Assembly (NCBI RefSeq): GCF_006494775.1
Contig: NZ_CP041146.1
Span: 3,844,001 to 3,908,000 of the forward strand
Reading direction: 5' to 3'
DNA: 64,000 nt
From: Nocardioides humi
GTDB taxonomy: Bacteria; Actinomycetota; Actinomycetes; Propionibacteriales; Nocardioidaceae
Part shown: in pieces, positions 41,340 to 50,061 of the stretch
Numbering within the stretch: the stretch's first letter is position 1
Layout of the letters: every line of letters begins with the position of its first letter
Program-made: the position numbers and the translations under genes
Notes under the pieces: generated by a model
Database searches by the model: none
What the model was told of the DNA's origin: nothing
What the model saw: only the letters and a program-made list of their open reading frames with translations

Positions 41340-42891
41340 GGCGTGTCTCCCTAGGCGGATCGCGGGCGGCGCGGCGCTGGCGGTGCTCCTGACCGCCTGC
41401 GCCGCGCCGCCCACCCTCTCGGAGCACGACGGCCGGCTCCAGGTGATCACCACCACCGGGCTGATCGCCGACCTGGTCCGCAATGTCGGCGGCGACGACG
41501 TGAACGTCGTGTCGCTGGTGCCGGACGGCGCGGACCCGCACAGCTACGAGCCGAGCCTGCGCCGCGCGCGCGACGTGGTCTACGCCGACGTCGCCTTCAG
41601 CAACTACCTGCTGCTGGAGGAGCACAGCGTGATCAAGGTGCTCGACGCCAACCTGCCCGACGACGCCGTGAGCATCTCGCTCGCCGAGGACGCGGTGAAG
41701 TACGCCGCCGAGATCATCCCGCTCGTCGAGAAGGTCAACCTCGACACGATCTGGCTGGGGCTGCGGGTCCACGGCCGCGGCGAGCAGTACGGCGCCACCC
41801 GGACCTCCGACGTCCTCCTCTCCGCGACCGGCATGACCGGCCCGGGCCGGATGGTCGGCTACCTGACCGGCTCCTTCGGCGACCCGGAGGTCTACTTCGA
41901 CAGCGAGGACGGCTTCGAGGCCACCGACGGCTACCGCGACGACACCGCCGTCCTCCCCGCGGACGCGCACACCCACATGTCCTGGTCCTTCTCCGAGCCC
42001 GGCGTCTACACGGTCGACTTCGCCGCACGGCTGCAGGTGGACAGCGCGTCGAGGTCGGTGCCGATCGGGACCACGACGGTGACCTTCGCCGTCGGCGTGC
42101 CGCCCGCCGAGGCGGGCGAGGGCCGGCCGCTGGACCGCGGCCACGCGGACGTCACCGTCGACCTCGACGGCGGCGACCTCGACATCCGCTACGACCCCGA
42201 GGGCGGCGGCGAGCACAGCCAGGAGGAGCTCGACCCGGCGGCGGTCGTGGTCGACGTACCCGCGAAGGCGCTGGTCGAGATCCCCGGCGACGAGCGGCTC
42301 GGCTTCCTCGGCCGGCCCGGGACGCCGGTCTACCAGCTGCCGCAGGCCGTGCTCGGCAAGCACGTGCACGGCGAGATCGACCCGCACCTGTGGCAGGACG
42401 TCGGCAACGTGATGGCCTACGCCGAGCTGATCCGCGACACCCTGATCGACGCCGACCCCGAGCACGCGCTGGCCTACCGGAAGCGGGCCGACGCCTATCT
42501 CGCGGAGCTGGAGCGGCTCGACGCCTACGTCCGCGACACCCTCGCCGAGGTGCCGGAGAGCCGCCGCTACCTGGTGACCACCCACGACGCGTTCGGCTAT
42601 CTCGCCCACGCCTACGGCCTCCAGGTCGCCGGGTTCGTCACCCCCAACCCGGCCACGGAGCCGTCGCTCGCCGACCGCCGCAAGCTCGTCGGGACCATCC
42701 GCACCCTCGGGGTGCCGGCGGTCTTCCTCGAGCCGAACCTGCGGGCCCGGTCGTCGGTGCTCACCCAGGTCGCCGAGGAGGAGGGCGTCGAGGTCTGCGC
42801 GATCTACGGCGACGCCTTCGACGACCGGGTGCACAGCTATGTCCAGATGATGCGCTTCAACGCAGAGGAGATCCGCACGTGCTTGTCCTGA
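41332..42891 (+). CDS. Anchored-repeat-type ABC transporter zinc-binding lipoprotein (chimeric)
   Basis: A substrate-binding lipoprotein of 519 residues with lipobox LLTACA. The outer parts are a ZnuA-type (cluster A-I) metal-binding protein: residues about 35-125 include TTTGLIADLVRNVGGDDV and DGADPHSYEPS with a ligand His; residues about 340-519 include EIDPHLWQD, TTHDAFGYLAHAYGLQ and FLEPNL with further ligands. Between them (about 130-335) an entire surface-repeat domain is inserted, ending in HTHMSWSF. This matches TIGR03772. The inserted domain may receive zinc from the wall proteins. The ATG overlaps the previous stop by 8 bp. Confidence 0.88.
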   Translation: MSRACLPRRIAGGAALAVLLTACAAPPTLSEHDGRLQVITTTGLIADLVRNVGGDDVNVVSLVPDGADPHSYEPSLRRARDVVYADVAFSNYLLLEEHSVIKVLDANLPDDAVSISLAEDAVKYAAEIIPLVEKVNLDTIWLGLRVHGRGEQYGATRTSDVLLSATGMTGPGRMVGYLTGSFGDPEVYFDSEDGFEATDGYRDDTAVLPADAHTHMSWSFSEPGVYTVDFAARLQVDSASRSVPIGTTTVTFAVGVPPAEAGEGRPLDRGHADVTVDLDGGDLDIRYDPEGGGEHSQEELDPAAVVVDVPAKALVEIPGDERLGFLGRPGTPVYQLPQAVLGKHVHGEIDPHLWQDVGNVMAYAELIRDTLIDADPEHALAYRKRADAYLAELERLDAYVRDTLAEVPESRRYLVTTHDAFGYLAHAYGLQVAGFVTPNPATEPSLADRRKLVGTIRTLGVPAVFLEPNLRARSSVLTQVAEEEGVEVCAIYGDAFDDRVHSYVQMMRFNAEEIRTCLS

Positions 42892-43877
42892 AGAGGCCCG
42901 TCCTGAACCGGTGGCGGGCCGTCGCGCTGGCCGCGCTGCCCCTGCTGCTCGTCCCGGCCGCCGCGGCCGCCCCCGGCGACCCCACCCCGACCGTGCCACC
43001 GGGCGACGGCGCCCTGCAGCAGACGATCGACCCCGACCAGGAGGTCGCGACCGACGACGTCGTGCTGGAGCAGGGCCACGTCGACCTCGGCCCACGCGAT
43101 GTGGACGGCGAGTGGGTGCTGATGGTCCACGACGACACGCAGCTGGCCGGGTCCGTGTGGCGTCCCCTCGAGCACGCGGTGATCCGGGTGCGCGACGCCG
43201 GCATCCAGCAGGTGCCTGACGACCCGGCGTACTCCTTCCTGGGCGTCGACCCCGGCACCGGCGTGCACGTCGTGCCACAGACCCAGAACCCCGACGTGGT
43301 CTGGCTCGGCTGGAACACCCAGGACCCGTCGGTGCTGGAGAGCGTGGACCGCGGCGTCACCCTGACCCTGCGCGGCGTGGACGGTCCCGGCCACCTCGTC
43401 GTCTACCTCCAGGACGGCGGCTTCGGCGAGCCCGACGTGCTCTGGGACTCAAGAGATCTTGTGGCGCGCGACAGCACGGGCCAGCGGCTGTGGGTCGACG
43501 TCAACACCCACACCCACGCCAACTGGGTGTTCAGTGCGCCCGGCACCTACCTCGTGTCGATCGCCGCCACCGCGACCCTCGTCGACGGCACCGAGCAGAC
43601 CACCGCCGGCACCCTCCGGCTGGCCGTCGGCGACGCCGCCGACCCGGAGCAGGCCCGCCACGCCGAGGCGAGCGCCCCGGCCACGCCGGACGCGGGCGCC
43701 GCGGAGGACGCCGGGGAGGACCCCGAGGCGGCCGAGTCCGCCGAGGACGGTACGCCGGCCTGGCTGTGGGCCGTCGGGGCGGGCGCGGTCGTCCTGGCCG
43801 GCGTGCTGCTGGCCGTGGTCGCGCGCGGTCGTCGTACCCGGGCCCGGGCGCTGGTGGACGAGGGGACCGAGGTATGA
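42879..43877 (+). CDS. Membrane-anchored choice-of-anchor M domain protein
   Basis: A 332-residue protein with an N-terminal signal segment, one surface-repeat domain (about 60-250; GHVDLGPRD, then VVWLGWNTQDP and HTHANWVF), an acidic Ala/Glu-rich linker, and one C-terminal membrane segment followed by RGRRTRARA. The GTG at 42879 overlaps the previous stop by 13 bp and has a GAGGAG site 9 bp upstream, which decides the start. It would stay in the membrane next to the transporter and may pass zinc from wall proteins to the binding protein; that relay is inference. Confidence 0.8.
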   Translation: MLVLKRPVLNRWRAVALAALPLLLVPAAAAAPGDPTPTVPPGDGALQQTIDPDQEVATDDVVLEQGHVDLGPRDVDGEWVLMVHDDTQLAGSVWRPLEHAVIRVRDAGIQQVPDDPAYSFLGVDPGTGVHVVPQTQNPDVVWLGWNTQDPSVLESVDRGVTLTLRGVDGPGHLVVYLQDGGFGEPDVLWDSRDLVARDSTGQRLWVDVNTHTHANWVFSAPGTYLVSIAATATLVDGTEQTTAGTLRLAVGDAADPEQARHAEASAPATPDAGAAEDAGEDPEAAESAEDGTPAWLWAVGAGAVVLAGVLLAVVARGRRTRARALVDEGTEV

Positions 43878-44644
43878 GCGCCGGCCTGCAGGTGCGCGGC
43901 CTCGATGTCGATCTCGGCGGCCGGCCGGTGCTGCGCGGCGTCGACCTCGACCTCGCACCCGGCGAGCTGGTCGGCCTGATCGGCCCCAACGGCGCGGGGA
44001 AGACCACCCTGCTGCGGAGCATCCTCGGCCTGACCCGGGTCCGGTCGGGACAGGTCGCGGTCGGCGGCCGGCCGGTGCGCCGCAGGCGCGGCGACATCGG
44101 CTACGTCCCCCAGCGCCACGAGTTCGCCTGGGACTTCCCGATCTCGGTCGAGCAGGTCGTGCTCACCGGCCGGGTCGGCGGGCTGCGCCCCGGCCGCGGG
44201 CCCCGCGTCGACGACTGGAGGGCGGTCGACCGGGCGCTGGGACTGGTCGCCATGGCCGACCTCCGCCGCCGCCCGGTCGGTGAGCTCTCCGGGGGGCAGC
44301 GGCAGCGGGTGCTGGTGGCCCGGGCGCTCGCGCTCGACCCCTCGGTGCTGCTGCTCGACGAGCCGTTCACCGGCCTGGACCTGCCGACCCAGGAGTCGCT
44401 GCTCGCGATGTTCACCGACCTCGCCGACGGAGCGAGCGGGGAGGCCCGCGCGGTACTGATGACGACCCACGACATCGCCTCCGCCCTCTTCGCCTGCGGC
44501 CGCGTCGTCCTGCTCAACCGGACGGTCGTCGCGACCGGCACCGCCGGCGAGCTGCGCGCCCGGCCCGAGGCGTGGACGGAGACCTTCGGCGTCGGGATCG
44601 ACAGCCCGTTCCTGCGGGTGCTCGACGCGGGGGTGCTGACGTGA
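43874..44644 (+). CDS. Anchored-repeat-type (zinc) ABC transporter ATP-binding protein
   Basis: A 256-residue ABC ATPase of the metal (ZnuC/MntB) group, TIGR03771 type. Walker A is GPNGAGKTT (near 38-46), Q-loop YVPQRHEFAWDFP, signature LSGGQRQR, Walker B VLLLDEPFTGLD, H-loop MTTHDI. The FAWDFPISVEQVVLTGR segment is typical of metal importers. The ATG overlaps the previous stop by 4 bp. It powers the permease encoded next. Confidence 0.9.
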   Translation: MSAGLQVRGLDVDLGGRPVLRGVDLDLAPGELVGLIGPNGAGKTTLLRSILGLTRVRSGQVAVGGRPVRRRRGDIGYVPQRHEFAWDFPISVEQVVLTGRVGGLRPGRGPRVDDWRAVDRALGLVAMADLRRRPVGELSGGQRQRVLVARALALDPSVLLLDEPFTGLDLPTQESLLAMFTDLADGASGEARAVLMTTHDIASALFACGRVVLLNRTVVATGTAGELRARPEAWTETFGVGIDSPFLRVLDAGVLT

Positions 44645-45528
44645 GCCCGCTCGACTTCCTCGCCGACCTGACCAACCCCGACCTGCGGTTCCTCCCCAAG
44701 GCGCTGGCCGTCGCCGTGATGTCGTCGCTCGTGTGCGGCGTCGTCGGCTGCTATGTCGTCCTGCGCGGCATGGCGTTCATCGGCGACGCCGTCGCCCACG
44801 CGGTCTTCCCCGGCCTCGCCGTCGCGTTCGTGGTCTCGGGCAACCTGATCGTCGGCGGGACCGTCGCCGGCGTCCTCACCGCCGTGCTGATCGCGGTGTT
44901 CAGCCAGGGCCGGCGGCTCAAGGAGGACTCCGTGATCGGCATCTTCTTCGTCGCCGCCTTCGCGCTCGGCGTCGTGATCATCTCCCGCGCGCCCGGGTAC
45001 GCCGGCTCGCTCCAGCAGTTCCTGTTCGGCTCCATCGCCGGGGTGCCCGACCGCGACCTCGCCGTGATCGCGGTGACGGGCCTGGTGGTCCTGACCGTGC
45101 TGTTCCTGCTCCACCACGGGCTGGTCGCGGTCACGCTCGACCGGGAGATGGCCCGCGCGCTCGGCCTGCGCGTCTTCCTCCACGACCTGGTCCTCTACGT
45201 CCTGGTCACCCTGGCCGTGGTGATCTCGGTGCAGACCATCGGCAACGTCCTGGTCCTCGCCCTGCTGGTGGCGCCGGCCGCGACCGCCCGGCTGCTGACC
45301 GACCGGCTGGGGGTGATGATGGCGCTCGCGCCGCTGATCGGGACCACCGGCGCGGTGCTCGGCCTCTACGTGTCGTGGTCGTGGGACCTGCCGGTCGGCG
45401 GCACCGTCGTGCTGGTCCTGGCGGCCTGCTTCCTCCTCGCCTGGCTCGCGGCTCCGCGGCACGGCGTCCTGGCCGCCCTCCGGCGGATCGGGGCCTCCGG
45501 GGGTGAGGCCGCGGCGTACCCCGGGTGA
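44641..45528 (+). CDS. Anchored-repeat-type (zinc) ABC transporter permease
   Basis: A 295-residue permease of the ABC-3 (ZnuB-like) family, TIGR03770 type, with about eight to nine membrane segments. Marks are FLPKALAVAVMSSLVCGVVGCYVVLRGMAFIGDAVAHAVFPGLA (read in parts) and IGNVLVLALLVAPAATARLL, both conserved in metal permeases. The GTG overlaps the ATPase stop by 4 bp. It is the last gene of the Zur-type operon; a 22-bp palindrome follows at 45585 and may end the transcript. Confidence 0.9.
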   Translation: MSPLDFLADLTNPDLRFLPKALAVAVMSSLVCGVVGCYVVLRGMAFIGDAVAHAVFPGLAVAFVVSGNLIVGGTVAGVLTAVLIAVFSQGRRLKEDSVIGIFFVAAFALGVVIISRAPGYAGSLQQFLFGSIAGVPDRDLAVIAVTGLVVLTVLFLLHHGLVAVTLDREMARALGLRVFLHDLVLYVLVTLAVVISVQTIGNVLVLALLVAPAATARLLTDRLGVMMALAPLIGTTGAVLGLYVSWSWDLPVGGTVVLVLAACFLLAWLAAPRHGVLAALRRIGASGGEAAAYPG

Positions 45529-45540
45529 AATCTCGGGTGA
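45522..45540 (+). promoter_or_regulatory. CGGGTGA direct repeat upstream of the second MalT-like regulator
   Basis: Two perfect CGGGTGA copies (45522-45528 and 45534-45540) start 12 bp apart, 108 bp before the regulator's ATG; the first covers the stop codon of the permease gene. It is the best match to the pair at 7052, beside the paralogous regulator. Confidence 0.4.
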
Positions 45541-45584
45541 AGCGTCCGGGCCTCGAGGTCAGGATCGGGGCTGACGACGCTCGG

Positions 45585-45606
45585 GTGCCCTCGCGCGCGA
45601 GGGCAC
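45585..45606. other. 22-bp perfect palindrome between the zinc operon and the LuxR gene
   Basis: GTGCCCTCGCG followed by its exact complement CGCGAGGGCAC. With no loop it is more like a protein-binding site than a good hairpin, but it could also act as a terminator for the zinc operon. It lies 41 bp before the regulator start. Confidence 0.5.
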
Positions 45607-45647
45607 AATGAGCCGACGAGACGACCACTCGGAGGGGGCGGGCGACG

Positions 45648-48326
45648 ATGAGCAGCGAGCAGGTGACGGCCGCGGCCCGGATCCCGGGTGTCGTCGACCG
45701 GCCCCGGCTGCACCGCCTCCTCGACGCGCCGGATCCGCAGATCTGCGTGCTGCTCGGCCCGAGCGGGATCGGCAAGACGACGCTGCTGCGCAGCTGGGCG
45801 CTGCAGCGGGAGTCCGACGAGCCGTTGATCTGGATCAGCCTGGAGTCCGGCATCGCCAGCAGGTCGGCGTTCTGGCAGCAGGTCGTCAGCAGCGCCCGGC
45901 GGCTCGCCGACCTCTCGGCGGACGAGGCGAGCCGGCTCGGTACGGCGCCCGACCCGGCCGCGGTCGCCGTCCGGATCCTCGCCGCGGCGGGCCCGGTGAC
46001 GGTCGTGCTGGACGCCTACGAGCACCTCGGCGACATCGCCGCCGAGGTCGACGCGGACGTGCTCCGGGTCGTCAGCCAGGCCCCGCGGCTGCGGGTGCTG
46101 GTCGCGACGCGCGGCAACACCACCCTCGCCGCAGACGCCCACCAGCTGCGCGGGCTCGCGCACGTCGTCGACAGCCGGGCGCTCGCGCTGACGACCGACG
46201 AGATCGCCGAGCTCGTCGTCACCCATCTCGGCCGGGAGGACCGGGGCCTCGCCGCGTCGATCGGCCGCGGCACGCGCGGCTACGCGCTGGCGGTGCGGGC
46301 GGCGGTGCTGGCGCTCGCGCGCCTCGGCGAGGCGCCCCGCATCGGCTCGGTCGAGTGGGAGACGGCCGTTGCCTCGGACCTGGCCTCGCTGCTGCCCGAC
46401 GAGGCGGCGGCCGAGTTCCTGGTGGCGACCAGCGTGGCGCCGTACTTCGACGCTCCCCTCGCCGAGCGGCTGACCCGGCACCCGGACGTCCCGGGCCTGC
46501 TCTCCTTCCTGGAGCGCAACGGGTTCGGGCGGTGGGTGCCCTACGCCCGCGGCCGGTCGGTCTTCCAGTACGTCGAGTCGATCCGCGACTCCTTCCGCGC
46601 CCGGGCCGCGGCCGACGGGAGCGCCCTCCGGGCGGCCTCGGCCACCGTGGCCGCCTGGCTGTTCGACAACGAGGACTACGACCACTCGCTGCGCTACGCC
46701 ATCGACGCCGAGGACTACGCCTTCGCCGAGCGGGTCTTCCTGCACCTCCTCGTCACGGACCCCTCGAGCTACATCTCCGACCGCTTCCTCGGCTCGCTCC
46801 ACGGCCTCTCCGCGGCGACCCAGGAGGAGCATCCGCTGCTGGCGTTCGCCCTCGGTCTGGCCCTCGCGTGCAGCCCGGTGCTGAGGTCCGACGCGGTGGG
46901 TCCGTTCCGGCGCGTGCTGGACTCGCCGGTGCAGCCGTCGTACTTCGAGCCGGCGTTCGACCGCTTCGCCGACGAGAGCCTGCGGGCGGTGGCGTGGCGG
47001 CTGGTCTTCCGCTTCCGCGAGTCGGCCGAGGCCAGCGCGAAGGCCGTGCAGCTCGCCGAGGAGCTCGACCCGGACCTGCGCACGCAGCTCGGTGACTTCG
47101 TCGCGACCATCCTGCGCCAGCTCAGCTACTCGCTGCTCCAGGGCGGCCGGTACGACGAGGCGCTGAGCACGATGACCCGCTCGGCGTCGCTGTGCACGAG
47201 CCAGACGTCGCGCAACTACTCGGTCGCCTACGCCGCCGGCACCTTCGCCTTCCTGGGCGACGTCGCGAAGGCGCGGGCCACGCAGGTCACCATCGACTAC
47301 GGCGTGTGGCCCGACGTGTTCCGGCAGTCCTACATGAACGCCTTCGGCCTGCTCGCCGAGGGCTACGCCCTCCTCGACGACCTCGACTTCGCCGGCGCGG
47401 TGGGGCTCTTCGGCGAGACGGCGTCGTACACCCAGACCGCGGAGTTCTGGCCCTTCCTGACCGCGATCCCGATGGCGGCGCGGCTGGGCCTCGGGCAGGC
47501 GCGGGCCGAGGCGGAGCGGATCGCGCGGGAGCTGGCCGCGCCCTTCCCGCCGCCCGGCTTCGGCGACAACGTCGCCAGCGAGCACCTCTGCGGGGTGCTG
47601 GCCCTGCTGTGGCTCGCCGCCGGCGACCTCGCCGCCGCCCGCGCGGTGATCGAGAGCCAGCCGGCGGACAGCCCGCACCTGTCGCCCGCGCGCCTCGCCG
47701 CGCTGCTCCACGCCGGGCACTACCGCGAGGCCCTGCGCTGCGCCGCCACCGAGCTCGCGCTGCCGGGGCACACGGTCCGCACGCGCGCGGCGACGCAGAC
47801 GCTGGCCGCGGCCGCCGCGCTGCGCCAGGGCGACGAGGCCGAGGCGCTCGTCCTGCTGCAGGGCGCCGCCATCGCCTACGAGACCTACGGCGTGCGCTCG
47901 CACCTGACCTACCTCTCCGACCACGACCACCAGGCGCTGGTCCGCTTCGCCGGCCGGGTCGGGCCGGCCGGCCTGGCGGCGTACGTCGACGTCGGCCTGC
48001 CGCGGACGGCCGCCACCACGACCCGGACGCCGACCCTCACCTCCCGCGAGCGGGCGGTGCTGCAGGCCCTGGCCGTGCACGGGTCGACCCGGGCGGCGGC
48101 GGAGGTCCTCTACGTGTCCCCGAACACGGTGAAGACCCAGCTCCGCTCGGTCTACCGCAAGCTGGGCGTCTCCTCGCGCGAGGCGGCGCTGAGCATCGCC
48201 GGTCAGATGGGTCTGCTCGATCCGAGCGGCTCCGGCCCCGGCCCGGGAACCGGTCCCGGCGCCGGCCCGGGCGCCGGCCCGGGCACCGGCCCGGGCAGCG
48301 GCCCGGGCACCGGCTCCGGGCAGTGA
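45648..48326 (+). CDS. MalT-like (LAL) LuxR-family transcriptional regulator
   Basis: A regulator of 892 residues, full-length paralogue of the broken gene at 4429. The N-terminal ATPase has P-loop LGPSGIGKTTL (near residues 35-45) and VVLDAYEHLGD as Walker B region. A long helical-repeat middle follows, and the C-terminal LuxR HTH reads SRERAVLQALAVHGSTRAAAEVLYVSPNTVKTQLRSVYRKLGVSSREAAL (in parts; about 795-855). The protein ends in a 30-residue Gly/Pro tail with GPGTGPGAGPG units. GGAGGGGG precedes the ATG. It sits inside the zinc island but has its own promoter space; whether it reads metal stress is unknown. Its 3' end overlaps the second Zur box. Confidence 0.88.
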   Translation: MSSEQVTAAARIPGVVDRPRLHRLLDAPDPQICVLLGPSGIGKTTLLRSWALQRESDEPLIWISLESGIASRSAFWQQVVSSARRLADLSADEASRLGTAPDPAAVAVRILAAAGPVTVVLDAYEHLGDIAAEVDADVLRVVSQAPRLRVLVATRGNTTLAADAHQLRGLAHVVDSRALALTTDEIAELVVTHLGREDRGLAASIGRGTRGYALAVRAAVLALARLGEAPRIGSVEWETAVASDLASLLPDEAAAEFLVATSVAPYFDAPLAERLTRHPDVPGLLSFLERNGFGRWVPYARGRSVFQYVESIRDSFRARAAADGSALRAASATVAAWLFDNEDYDHSLRYAIDAEDYAFAERVFLHLLVTDPSSYISDRFLGSLHGLSAATQEEHPLLAFALGLALACSPVLRSDAVGPFRRVLDSPVQPSYFEPAFDRFADESLRAVAWRLVFRFRESAEASAKAVQLAEELDPDLRTQLGDFVATILRQLSYSLLQGGRYDEALSTMTRSASLCTSQTSRNYSVAYAAGTFAFLGDVAKARATQVTIDYGVWPDVFRQSYMNAFGLLAEGYALLDDLDFAGAVGLFGETASYTQTAEFWPFLTAIPMAARLGLGQARAEAERIARELAAPFPPPGFGDNVASEHLCGVLALLWLAAGDLAAARAVIESQPADSPHLSPARLAALLHAGHYREALRCAATELALPGHTVRTRAATQTLAAAAALRQGDEAEALVLLQGAAIAYETYGVRSHLTYLSDHDHQALVRFAGRVGPAGLAAYVDVGLPRTAATTTRTPTLTSRERAVLQALAVHGSTRAAAEVLYVSPNTVKTQLRSVYRKLGVSSREAALSIAGQMGLLDPSGSGPGPGTGPGAGPGAGPGTGPGSGPGTGSGQ

Positions 48327-48338
48327 GAATGATGTTCA
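48324..48338 (+). promoter_or_regulatory. Zur box TGAGAATGATGTTCA with leaderless promoter
   Basis: A 15-bp Zur-like palindrome whose first three bases are the stop codon of the LuxR gene. A TAGTCT -10 hexamer (48356-48361) ends 7 bp before the permease ATG, with no ribosome site between, so the permease mRNA is probably leaderless and Zur-controlled. Confidence 0.7.
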
Positions 48339-48368
48339 TTTCTGGGGATCCGGGCTAGTCTTCCCGCG

Positions 48369-49381
48369 ATGACGACGCCGACCTCGCCGCCCACGTCGCC
48401 CCGGGCCGGCGCCGATCTGCAGGTGTGGCTGGTCCTGGGCGTGCTGGTGGCGGCGGTCCCCGTCCAGCGCCTGCTCGGCGACCACCTCGGGGGCGCGGCG
48501 TTCCAGACCTGGTCCACCGTCTTCCTCGCCATCGTCGTCCAGTCGATCCCGTTCCTCGTGCTCGGGGTGGCGCTGTCCGGGCTGATCTCGGCGCTGCTGT
48601 CGGAGAAGCTGGTGTCGCGGGTGCTGCCGCGGAACCCGGCGCTGGCGGTCCCGGTGGCCGGCCTGGCCGGGATCGGGCTGCCCACGTGCGAGTGCGCCGC
48701 CGTCCCCGTCGCCTCGGGGCTCGCCCGGCGCGGCGTACCGGCGCCGATCGCGCTGACCTTCCTGCTCGCCGCCCCGCGATCAACCCGGCCGTGATCATCT
48801 CGACGGCCGTCGCCTTCCAGGGCCGCACCGACATGGTCCTCGCCCGTTTCGTCGCCTCGCTGCTGGTGGCCGTCGTCATCGGCTGGATCTACGTCTTCGT
48901 CGCCGGGCGGCTGCCCGGTCGGCTGCCGGCCCTGCGCCTGCCCCGGATCAGCGAGATCCAGCACACCCACGGCGGCGACACCCGGTGGGGCCGCTTCGTC
49001 GGCGCGGCCTGGCACGACCTGCTGCCGGCCGGCGGCTTCCTGGTCATCGGCGCCGTCGTCGCGGCCACCGTCAACGTGCTGGTCCCGGTGCACGTCGTCG
49101 AGTCCGTCGCGGGGAACTGGCTGCTCGGCATCCTGGTGCTCGCCGCCTTCGCCTTCCTGGTCGCGCTGTGCTCCGAGGCGGACGCCTTCGTGGCGGTGAG
49201 CCTCACGGCGTTCTCCGACACCGCCAAGCTGGTCTTCCTCGTCGTGGGGCCGGTCATGGACATCAAGCTCGCCGCGATGGAGGCGGGACAGTTCGGCCGC
49301 CGCTTCGCCGTCCAGTTCGTGCCGCTGGTGCTCGTGGTCGCGACTGTCATCGCGGTCGTGGTGGGAGGGGTGCTGCTGTGA
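48369..49381 (+). pseudogene. YraQ/ArsP_1-family permease, frameshifted
   Basis: A membrane permease of about 337 residues if intact (UPF0718/DUF318 type). The first frame (48369-48794) reads to GLPTCECAAVPVASGLARRG and FLLAAP, then leaves frame. The second frame picks up at INPAVIISTAVAF and continues through about six more membrane segments to GVVLL-like sequence and the TGA at 49379-49381. Restoring one C in the run at 48772-48775 gives the conserved LLAAPAINPAVI. The GLPTCEC motif is a family hallmark. A Zur box and leaderless promoter lie upstream, and the TIGR03943 partner overlaps the end by 4 bp. The transported ion is unknown; zinc is likely from context. Confidence 0.82.
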
Positions 49382-50061
49382 ACCGCAACGCCCAGTCCGT
49401 CGTCCTCGCCGCGCTCGGCGCCGTCGCCCTCCGGGTGGGGGTCACCGACGAGTACGCCCGCTACGTCAACGACTGGATGAAGTGGCCCCTCGTCGTCAGC
49501 GGCGTCGCCATGGTCGGCCTGGCCTTCCTCGCCGTCTTCAGCCGCCGCCACGACGAGCACGAGTCGTCCCCCGCGGTGTGGGCGCTGCTGCTGCCGATCG
49601 TCATCGCCTTCGTCGTCCAGCCGCCCGCGCTCGGCGCCTATGTCGCGGAGCGCCGCGCCAACGACGTCACCGCGGTGAAGTACGACAAGGCGGCGGTCGC
49701 GCCGCTGCCCGAGGGCCAGGTCAGCGACGTGCTGGTCTCGGAGTTCGTCGCCTACGCCTCGGCGTACGGCGAGGTGCTGACCGGTCACCAGGTGCGACTG
49801 CTCGGCTTCGTCACCCACGACGAGGACGGCTGGTACGTCACCCGGCTCTCCATCAGCTGCTGTGCCGCGGACGCGCTCGCCTTCCGGGTCCGGGTCGACG
49901 ACGCCGCCGTGTCTGCCGACGCTCCCGCCGACGAGCAGTGGGTCGAGGTGGTCGGCAGCTGGGTGGAGGGCACCGGCGAGGGCCTCGGCGCCGAGGACGC
50001 GCCGATCATCGCCGCCACCGAGGTCACGCCGACGAGCCCGCCGAAGCGGCCCTATGAGTGA
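49378..50061 (+). CDS. TIGR03943/DUF1980-family membrane protein
   Basis: A 227-residue protein with three N-terminal membrane segments (within about residues 1-95) and an extracellular C-terminal domain containing LLGFVTHDEDGWYVTRLSISCCAADALAFRV, where the CCAADA segment is the family hallmark. Proteins of this family are typically encoded with a YraQ-type permease, as here, where the GTG overlaps the permease stop by 4 bp. The paired cysteines could bind a metal. The exact role is unknown; it probably acts as a permease partner in the Zur response. Confidence 0.83.
   Translation: MNRNAQSVVLAALGAVALRVGVTDEYARYVNDWMKWPLVVSGVAMVGLAFLAVFSRRHDEHESSPAVWALLLPIVIAFVVQPPALGAYVAERRANDVTAVKYDKAAVAPLPEGQVSDVLVSEFVAYASAYGEVLTGHQVRLLGFVTHDEDGWYVTRLSISCCAADALAFRVRVDDAAVSADAPADEQWVEVVGSWVEGTGEGLGAEDAPIIAATEVTPTSPPKRPYE

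Noticed and set aside
48237-48326. A GC-rich tandem repeat (GPGTGPG coding units) as an independent repeat element
   Set aside because: It is the in-frame Gly/Pro tail of the LuxR protein and fits ordinary low-complexity slippage.
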